From contig JBAZCO010000048.1 of the NCBI GenBank assembly GCA_041654915.1, positions 1-12,473 of the forward strand: a stretch of DNA of 12,473 nucleotides. Reading direction: 5' to 3'. The stretch comes from JBAZCO01 sp041654915. Its GTDB lineage: Bacteria; Bacillota; Clostridia; Christensenellales; DTU072. The notes below the pieces were generated by a model that made no database searches, had not been told where the DNA came from, and saw nothing but the letters and a program-made list of their open reading frames with translations. Within the stretch, counting starts at the first letter, position 1. The number at the start of each line of letters is the position of its first letter. Made by a program: the position numbers and the translations under genes. Below are positions 7,501 through 12,473 of this stretch, piece after piece.

Positions 7501-10348
7501 AGTTGCTAATCGCCGCCATAGTGCCGTCGTACACACGGGTAAGACGGCGGTTTAGGGATTCATCACCCTCATCTTTTTCCGCCTCTATGTGATAAACAAC
7601 CGTTCTTTTGATAATTTCGCCGTTTAAGAAAGTTACTATATCGGGAATTGAATAGTTATCCTTAGAAAACCCTTCTAGGCTTAGCTTATAATCAACAATT
7701 TTATCGCCGCCAATTGCTGAGCCGCCAAAATCTGCCGTCGCTTTAACAACCACCCTATGAGTGCCGCCTTGCACGATATCCATTGTCACGATGTTTTCGC
7801 CCAATGTGGAATGGGTATGGGCGGCGATTATGTTTTGGTCTACGGCAATGGGAACATATGCGCCTGCGGGCATACCGTCATATTCTTTTATTTTAGAAAG
7901 CGCCGCCTCGGGTATTTGCAACGGACGAGGATTGATATAAAAAGGTATGCTTTGCGTACCCCTTACCACTGTGCCGTGTTTGATGCTAACAGTTAAGTTA
8001 TATTGCATAGATGACGCATTTACCGGTACTTGTCCGCCCGTGCCATAGTTATATTCAAACGAAAACTCCTCCCCAATACCCGGCTTGGTGTAGCTGTAAG
8101 TTGTTGGAGTGCCGTCATAGTATCTTGGGGCAATAGAGGGAGCGCCAATATCTTTTATTAAAGCGCTCAAACTGCGTATGTTGTCGGTAACAGTAAACGA
8201 AACATTAATCACGGTATAGCCATCTATAGATGCGTTGAAGTCATAGGAATAAGCGATGTCTTGGATATTGGCGATTTCGTTCATATAAACATCTCGCCCG
8301 TTTGCTTTTTCCAAATAGTAACTGCTATTGATAGTAAAAACAGCGCTCACGCTTTGCCCTTCATAATAGCGACCTTCGGTGATTTGGGTATTGTTTACGG
8401 CACTTATTAGCTTGATATCGCCGTGCGCCAGCCCGTCTGCGGCAACCGCAAGCCTTGCTACAAACCTTGCATAAACTACAAGCTGAGCCTGTGAATTGAT
8501 ATCGGGTGCATATATATTGTTGTTACCCATCGATTTTTCGTCCTCGGTGCGGTAGTCTACCTCGTAGTCCAATACTGCGCTGTGCTTGTCGAATGTGATT
8601 GCGCCGTCCGCTGTCTTTTGTGCGGAGATATCGCCATTTTTATCTACAATAAGCATACTGCCTGCGCCGCCTACCTCTGTACATTCGGCATTATAATGGG
8701 TGAAAAACCATACATTTTTCAGTACAGAATTAACCGATGCGCCAATCACACCATAGACTTGCGCCCCGGGGTTTTTGGTAAAGGTAACTGCGCTTAAAAT
8801 ATTGGTGAGTGTGCCACGGTTTTCGCCAACTATACCCCCTACTTTTGCAGTGCCACGCACAGCCGCACGAGATTCCACATTAATAATACTACCTACATTA
8901 TAAGCAGAAATTGATGCCACACCGTTGCGCCCTGCAAAGGAACAAGTGGCATCTAGACGCAAGTTTTGCACAACCGCCCCGCCGTCTGTTCGCCCAAACA
9001 AGGCAACATTATCGGCGCTGTTGTCGCTGTCTATTTTTAAATTAGAAAAGGTAAAATTGCCGCCGTCAAACTTGCCGTTAAACGCAACACCGCTAACCGT
9101 GCCTATTGGGTTAAATAAACTCACTCCCGCAAAGTCGATATCACGGCTCACATAAAAATATGAGTTGTTATAGCTAGTATTATTTTGGTTAACCGCAGTT
9201 GACAAGTTAACCATATGTTGAGAGGATGATATAACATAAGGGTTGGTTGCTGTTCCCCACTCGCCTACGCCCGTTTCCAAAATATCGTAAAGACGAATAA
9301 TTACGCTATTATAGGAATATTGATTGATTGGAGCTTCGGGAGGCATTTTTTCTTGGAAAGATGTAAGATTGGGAGCAAAGTATGCGGAAAAATCGCCTAC
9401 TTTGTAGCTTGCTCGCCAAGCGCCTCCTGCGGCGGGGATAGAAAACTGCAAAGAATTGAGGTTGTTAAAATTGTTTTGCTGAACTCCGTCCACCCTATTG
9501 TCGGTAACAATTAGGTTGCCGCCCGCATCCCCGTAAGCATTTAATCCCTCGCCTATTGCGACAAGAACAGGGTTTGCTGTTCTATTAAAATATGAATAAA
9601 TTATGCGTGGCATAACCGCATTTCTGCCGCCTATTACACCGCCCACCTTGCCGCCGCCAGTGATTTTACCTAAACTATATGTAAACAAAACAGAGTCGCC
9701 AATCGGGGTGGATAGATAACCCGCAACCCCGCCCACATATGAGGAGGAGGAGTCTGCATTTATATTACCTGTACTGTAAGAATTTTTTATTATACCATTA
9801 TTTTCGCCTGCGATACCGCCTGCATAATCGCCCGAAGTATGCACATTCAGCGTGCTAAAGCTCCTAATAATTTGCCCTGAGTTATAGCCTGCAATGCCGC
9901 CTGCATAGCCTGTGCCGTTAACTTCGCCGCCAAACACACCTAAGTCACTAATTTCGCCGCCAGAGCCTACCCGCCCAAACAGCCCCGCATACATACCCGT
10001 TGTGTTGATAGTAAGGTTGCGGACCACCCTTGAGTTGCCGTGAAACTTGCCTTGAAAAGGATTGCTGGCTGTGCCAATGGGAGTGACGGTGCGCCCTTGC
10101 ATATCGATATCATTCATCAAATGAAAATGCTGACCGCCTGTTTCGCTCGTGTTTGCATAAGCAACAACTGCATCCCAGTCATCGGCGCTTAAAATCTTGA
10201 ATGGGTTGTTGGATTCACCCGTTCCATCCACTCCGTCAGGTGCTGCGTAAGCGATATCGGTGCTAGTAAAAAGCAGCCCTGCCGAAACCAACGCTATCGC
10301 CAAGATGAAAATTATAGAGAGAATGGTGTATTTGATAAGTTTTGCCAT
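4574..10348 (-). CDS. Giant membrane-anchored surface protein with GLUG beta-helix modules and MBG/YDG repeats
   Basis: This 1924-residue exported protein has a signal peptide (charged N terminus, hydrophobic core about 7-28, likely cleavage after AYA at 33-35). Two related modules follow, at about 42-260 and 362-560. Each opens with G-T-x-x-x-N-P-[FY], a segment ending in D-I-D-[MF], and GKF(H/D)G. GLUG-type repeats of the YAGGIAGYNSG kind occur at 149, 176, 205, 235 and 503, consistent with a right-handed beta-helix. Residues 620-1745 form serial beta-sandwich domains of the MBG/YDG type, marked by YDG at 744, 823 and 939, related YG/FG/YNG turns at 1126, 1207, 1307, 1414 and 1595, and repeated 'NY-I-Y' strand ends. 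A last beta domain (about 1746-1871) precedes a membrane helix (about 1877-1896) and a basic tail; no LPXTG motif is present. It is probably an adhesin or wall-spanning stalk binding host or dietary glycans. The ATG has AGGGGG 8 nt upstream and its own promoter. The ligand is unknown. Confidence 0.88.
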   Translation of the reverse strand: MAKLIKYTILSIIFILAIALVSAGLLFTSTDIAYAAPDGVDGTGESNNPFKILSADDWDAVVAYANTSETGGQHFHLMNDIDMQGRTVTPIGTASNPFQGKFHGNSRVVRNLTINTTGMYAGLFGRVGSGGEISDLGVFGGEVNGTGYAGGIAGYNSGQIIRSFSTLNVHTSGDYAGGIAGENNGIIKNSYSTGNINADSSSSYVGGVAGYLSTPIGDSVLFTYSLGKITGGGKVGGVIGGRNAVMPRIIYSYFNRTANPVLVAIGEGLNAYGDAGGNLIVTDNRVDGVQQNNFNNLNSLQFSIPAAGGAWRASYKVGDFSAYFAPNLTSFQEKMPPEAPINQYSYNSVIIRLYDILETGVGEWGTATNPYVISSSQHMVNLSTAVNQNNTSYNNSYFYVSRDIDFAGVSLFNPIGTVSGVAFNGKFDGGNFTFSNLKIDSDNSADNVALFGRTDGGAVVQNLRLDATCSFAGRNGVASISAYNVGSIINVESRAAVRGTAKVGGIVGENRGTLTNILSAVTFTKNPGAQVYGVIGASVNSVLKNVWFFTHYNAECTEVGGAGSMLIVDKNGDISAQKTADGAITFDKHSAVLDYEVDYRTEDEKSMGNNNIYAPDINSQAQLVVYARFVARLAVAADGLAHGDIKLISAVNNTQITEGRYYEGQSVSAVFTINSSYYLEKANGRDVYMNEIANIQDIAYSYDFNASIDGYTVINVSFTVTDNIRSLSALIKDIGAPSIAPRYYDGTPTTYSYTKPGIGEEFSFEYNYGTGGQVPVNASSMQYNLTVSIKHGTVVRGTQSIPFYINPRPLQIPEAALSKIKEYDGMPAGAYVPIAVDQNIIAAHTHSTLGENIVTMDIVQGGTHRVVVKATADFGGSAIGGDKIVDYKLSLEGFSKDNYSIPDIVTFLNGEIIKRTVVYHIEAEKDEGDESLNRRLTRVYDGTMAAISNYGVVYGKGGVSGTPVNPTIGFAVSDGEGGLIPNPAINAGEYVVTISTGNPQYYNIIFDKEYTFSVTPKPVYVTFTDTELTYSTEVQTVGGYYYDINDAKQSLTADYFTYVHADDPEAGEVEFLNAGLYIAKATLRDNYIAIDTLLPNGLKANETYAVINKAEQVAFNIIPLTGNHSYGDAPKELITVGGSGDGEVVFSVAEGFAVIDGNMLIFIGGGTIKVVAEKAESANYLVAQAEYEIDVAKATLQISLEDISAFYGDTLNFNYIFEGYVAGDTGIPNGFVVPSVTIDGEPFLEESFYSVKYGTDGEVIGYTIAIGEDASSDGYDFDYSYFDLHEVKLVINKKIIVIRVDDVVATYGSESDSPLSYKVYELDSSGEEVLLLADDYNLNIELLREEGRNAGVYTIVCGAGNAEENLTALSLANPDYQITFYEGSYEIRSKTLSFVLVGAHEDEATGTRYNKKTFGEQDPELQEGQSYTVSGLAPWDTIADAIVGKGGVSITEGMLRTVGENAYSTIYPDLPYGFYAYLPTGLEVNPNYALSFVGINLRIYPAAPEFEEQSEIAIQYGDKLSTIAVASKVGVNVNGTLEWVQPDLIPDFSESPVLNIDAVFISNDKNYTNASLSLEVSVIAREVTVTFSGSSSLVYNGKEQKQITYTLDNVLEGDELNDELVYYIGNEQVAVVKNAGSYRAVVTINNGNYTVVGTGEISVLIDKAPLLIYLEDISLPETDTPTKNFIYEGFVDGEDASSLTALPNVTFHSEVGNYEITPFGAESPNYQITYGTSMQYVTKTILTSSVASFVLRGNFNSLTEYTLEEIRRAENRGRYSAMEEAFTAFKAKETAYENMKISALYGQSFVVEGEKANLLSTARATMELPARLRESNEFVVVLIKADGSVVEAKNIVREGNLISFDMEDSDYFAIAAPPDYTWVILLSVVGVLFISVFVLDMVSERLGIGRHSTKSRAKRAAKQTKATA

Positions 10349-10380
10349 CGGGCATACCCCCTTTTGGGAATATATATATT

Positions 10381-10397
10381 TATACTATTAAAGTATA
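10381..10397. repeat. Inverted repeat overlapping the -10 box
   Basis: TATACT (10381-10386) and AGTATA (10392-10397) are 6-bp inverted arms around a 5-bp AT spacer. One arm is the -10 hexamer itself and the other falls at the expected transcription start. A repressor operator is possible, but AT-rich sequence produces such pairs easily. Confidence 0.4.
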
Positions 10398-10420
10398 GCA
10401 TAAACAAAGAGTACTGACAA
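10392..10420 (-). promoter_or_regulatory. Sigma-A type promoter of the surface-protein gene
   Basis: On the minus strand TTGTCA (10415-10420) is separated by exactly 17 nt from TATACT (10392-10397), with TG one base before the -10 box giving an extended -10. Transcription would start at about 10384-10386, leaving a leader of about 37 nt with AGGGGG ahead of the ATG. Hexamers and spacing are close to consensus, so strong constitutive capacity is expected unless an operator acts on it. Confidence 0.8.
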
Positions 10421-10451
10421 GTATTAAAATTATATTATTACAAAATAAAAG

Positions 10452-10472
10452 ACGCACGCAATGTACGCACGC
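10452..10472. repeat. 8-bp GC-rich direct repeat upstream of the promoter
   Basis: GCGTGCGT occurs twice on the minus strand (plus-strand ACGCACGC at 10452-10459 and 10465-10472) with a 5-bp gap, giving a 13-bp period. It stands out from otherwise very AT-rich sequence and lies 32 bp upstream of the -35 box, a position suited to an activator. No known regulator is recognised. Confidence 0.6.
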
Positions 10473-10577
10473 TTTAAATTAAAAGATGATTAGTAAATAT
10501 TATTAAACCACCAAACAACCACAAGCAATTACAGGTAAAAAATAAAATTTTTGTTATCACGATAAATAAACAAAATT

Positions 10578-12473
10578 CTAAATTTTCTTATCCGAAACTA
10601 CGATAAACATACCTTTTTTATCCTTTAAATAGAACGGTTTGTTGAAATTAATTTTTTGGGCGCTGCACAGCCCAACGAGTGCGGGACGATATATTTTTTT
10701 GCCAACCGAACTGTATCCCAGCTTGGGATTAATACCCAAATCAAAAGTTACCGCCTTATTTGATGCGTTGTAAACAACGGCAAGCAGGTCGCCCTCACGG
10801 ATAAAGCAGGAAATATAAATCTCCTTTTTGTCCGATGTAACGGGGTTGTTTTCGTCCCAATAGCCTGTGAACTTTGCGTTTTTTAACCCGAATTTATCCC
10901 AAAGCTCATATACCGACTGCGCTACTCTGTCGCCCACTTCGCCATTAGTGCCATACGCATTGCCTATGCCAAATAACATAGCTAAGTGGGGATTGAGATA
11001 GCCGTTTGCATTCTCGCCCGTTAATCCATAAAGAATGCCCGACACCTCGGCTAGCACATAATCGGGGTCGGTGTTTTCCGCCTCGACAAATACACCGTCA
11101 ACAAAAGGCAAAATATCGGTAAAGTCATTAAGGCTGTGCTTGCCTTCGTCACCGCAATCACTTATTTTGAGCGTCAAACCTGCACCAAGAGGTCTTTGCG
11201 TGCGGATAACCCTGTTCACCCTCTCTGCCGTATGTGATGTAACCGACATATCCTCTGCAGTAATGCCCTCTATGCCATATTTTGTAAGTAAGTAATTTAT
11301 ACTCTCTGCATAATAGTTTTCTGCCCGTCCACCGGGAATAACGGGATAACAGGTGATATCACCTTCTGTCTCATCTTCCGACTTAAAAACCGTGGTGGCT
11401 TTTTCGTTTTCCAACAACTCGCCGCCAATATTTTTGAGCGCAAAAAACTCGCTAAATTTGTCAATAAAAAGCCCGCCCGTATGTTGATAAAGTATTCTTT
11501 GGCACTTTGCCCGTGATAAGGTTATCGCCTCTTTAAGCTCCTTTTCTGATAGTGAAGGATACCCAATATAGCGGTTTTCGGGAAAACCTCTGCCAATCAT
11601 AATGTGGTTTAGGTTGCTTTCAAATGCCTTTTGGGAGGTGTCTTTAAAGCTTTTCATTGGCACTTTTTTATACCAAATCTTTCTGTCAAAATTGCGCTCC
11701 AGAGTTAGTGGTTTAAACGGGGTGAGGTGTATCTCAAAAGCAAATACTGCGCTCTTTCCCTTTTTGAATATCATCTTACCCGCAGATGCTTGGAATATTC
11801 CACCCTCGTCCGTCTTGTAAAAACTTACCCGTCCTTTGCCAAAGTTATCCCACGAGGTTTGGGGCAGGGGTTCTGGCATAAACTCAGCAAAGCGGTTAAG
11901 GTATGCAGGGGGTGCGTCAAACTCTTTAAGCTTTATTCTTGCCCCGCAATTGACCCGCCCAACATACATTGAGTTGCAAAAGGGTGTTTCTCCCCAAGCA
12001 CGGGGAGCAATTTCGGCAATGCCGCCCCCTCTCTTGCCAAAGCCAATATTGTGTTCGGGAGCGGCAAAATAAGCATTTAGTGATACATCCTCTACGATAA
12101 TATCACGCTCGGCAGTAATTTTTATGCGGTAGTCAAACTTGCCCTCATAGGCAACATCCGCCTTGACTTCGATTTTAAAGCCCTCGCTCTTGCCTTCGGC
12201 ATCAATCTCCCCCCGCCGCCCTTTGCCGTCAACCTTAAACTTGCTAAACCTAAACTTCTGCCCCAACACAAAAAACTCAAGCGGACTATAAAATAACTCC
12301 CCCTCCTCCTCCTGACTTAATGCGTTGGAGCGGTCAAAGAAAGATACCACATTTTCAATTAACCCTTCACGGTTGATAAAAGCGGTCTTACCCGTAAAAG
12401 AAAGTGCGTTTTTATCTGCCACTATTGGTTGAAAAACTGCCAAAGGCTGGCTGCTTGCCCCTATTTGGGAGTT
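10578..12473 (-). CDS. DUF6067-like glycoside hydrolase domain protein, 5' end outside the window
   Basis: The frame is open to the window edge (NSQIGASSQPLAVFQP precedes the first homologous part), so the 5' end is missing. The TTG at 12443 lacks a ribosome binding site and is probably not the start. About 631 residues are visible. Counting the leucine of that TTG codon as residue 1, an N-terminal beta-sandwich (about 1-245, opening with KNALSFTGKTAF) leads into a likely TIM barrel (about 275-545). The barrel carries NRYIGYPSLSEKEL (290-303), IEGITAEDMS (391-400), GILYGLTGENANGY (469-482) and FTGYWDENNPVTS (525-537). A C-terminal beta domain includes LLAVVYNASNKAVTFDL (553-569). This order matches my recollection of DUF6067/GH123-like proteins. 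The acidic residues E397-D398 are candidate catalytic ones, by position only. Substrate and localisation are unknown because the N terminus is absent. It ends 229 bp before the surface-protein gene, which has its own promoter. Confidence 0.72.
   Translation of the reverse strand, partial: NSQIGASSQPLAVFQPIVADKNALSFTGKTAFINREGLIENVVSFFDRSNALSQEEEGELFYSPLEFFVLGQKFRFSKFKVDGKGRRGEIDAEGKSEGFKIEVKADVAYEGKFDYRIKITAERDIIVEDVSLNAYFAAPEHNIGFGKRGGGIAEIAPRAWGETPFCNSMYVGRVNCGARIKLKEFDAPPAYLNRFAEFMPEPLPQTSWDNFGKGRVSFYKTDEGGIFQASAGKMIFKKGKSAVFAFEIHLTPFKPLTLERNFDRKIWYKKVPMKSFKDTSQKAFESNLNHIMIGRGFPENRYIGYPSLSEKELKEAITLSRAKCQRILYQHTGGLFIDKFSEFFALKNIGGELLENEKATTVFKSEDETEGDITCYPVIPGGRAENYYAESINYLLTKYGIEGITAEDMSVTSHTAERVNRVIRTQRPLGAGLTLKISDCGDEGKHSLNDFTDILPFVDGVFVEAENTDPDYVLAEVSGILYGLTGENANGYLNPHLAMLFGIGNAYGTNGEVGDRVAQSVYELWDKFGLKNAKFTGYWDENNPVTSDKKEIYISCFIREGDLLAVVYNASNKAVTFDLGINPKLGYSSVGKKIYRPALVGLCSAQKINFNKPFYLKDKKGMFIVVSDKKI

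Larger units (their letters stand above)
10349..10577. other. 229-bp AT-rich intergenic regulatory region
   Basis: This is the only sizeable non-coding stretch. Reading on the minus strand, it starts just after the DUF6067-like gene with AT-rich sequence containing an imperfect TTATC-GT-GATAA stem-loop (around 10555-10566) and nearby T-rich runs, at most a weak terminator. It then has a GC-rich direct repeat (10452-10472), a promoter (10392-10420), a leader of roughly 37 nt, and the ribosome binding site of the surface-protein gene. No RNA gene or small conserved ORF was recognised. Confidence 0.7.

Noticed and set aside
10353..10355. Upstream ATG as the start of the surface protein
   Set aside because: It is in a different frame, lies only 1 nt after the GGGGG site, and yields a short peptide; the ATG at 10346-10348 opens a clear signal peptide at 8-nt spacing.
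10535..10577. Intrinsic terminator after the DUF6067-like gene
   Set aside because: The stem around TTATC-GT-GATAA is short, AT-only apart from a few bases and imperfect; such pairings are expected by chance in this AT-rich stretch.
408..12072. Plus-strand open frames of 60-105 codons scattered across the window
   Set aside because: All lie antisense to well-supported minus-strand genes, have no recognisable domains or ribosome sites, and show low-complexity or cysteine- and proline-rich composition typical of shadow frames.
12441..12443. TTG as the start codon of the DUF6067-like gene
   Set aside because: The frame stays open to the window edge, there is no Shine-Dalgarno site before TTG, and the upstream residues fit the family's linker, so the gene is treated as 5' partial.
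1..12473. CRISPR array, transposon, phage module, defence system, tRNA or rRNA
   Set aside because: No regularly spaced repeats, terminal inverted repeats with a transposase, integrase, phage structural genes, defence domains or RNA gene signatures were seen on either strand.

Overview
This 12.5 kb window carries seven protein-coding genes, all on the minus strand, packed head to tail; none of the plus-strand reading frames looks real. The organism is most likely an uncultured Gram-positive Bacillota of the class Clostridia, probably host- or gut-associated. This is inferred from purine-rich Shine-Dalgarno sites at correct spacing, a sigma-A type promoter, a citrate synthase of the clostridial kind, and a giant GLUG/MBG-repeat surface protein tethered by a C-terminal membrane helix. 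No marker gene is present, so the taxonomy stays tentative. TGA is used as a normal stop.

Layout in transcription order (right to left). At the right edge is the 3' part of a DUF6067-like glycoside-hydrolase gene whose frame runs off the window. Next comes a 229-bp AT-rich intergenic region with a near-consensus promoter. It drives a 1924-residue exported protein with two N-terminal GLUG-type beta-helix modules, a long array of MBG/YDG-like beta-sandwich repeats and a C-terminal transmembrane anchor. A GC-rich hairpin separates this from a cluster with very short or overlapping junctions: citrate synthase, an intracellular GH20 beta-N-acetylhexosaminidase, a PaaI-like hotdog thioesterase, and two overlapping genes. 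Those two together look like one CehA/McbA-type protein split into a small beta domain and a PHP metallohydrolase.

The PHP gene is cut at the left edge. The first 66 bases form a perfect palindrome lying in its coding sequence, and the reading frame turns back on itself just before the expected last metal-binding motif. This is most simply a fold-back assembly or library artefact, so the last few residues of that gene as read here should not be trusted.

Functionally, the window joins extracellular carbohydrate or host-surface interaction (the repeat protein, perhaps the DUF6067-like enzyme) to cytoplasmic use of amino sugars (GH20) and central carbon metabolism (citrate synthase). The links between these genes are inferred from proximity only. 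I see no RNA genes, CRISPR array, insertion sequence, integrase or defence system. The most notable small-scale structures are a 44-bp tandem duplication across the hexosaminidase/thioesterase junction, the split CehA/McbA pair, and the repeats around the surface-protein promoter. I did not find a convincing undescribed system.
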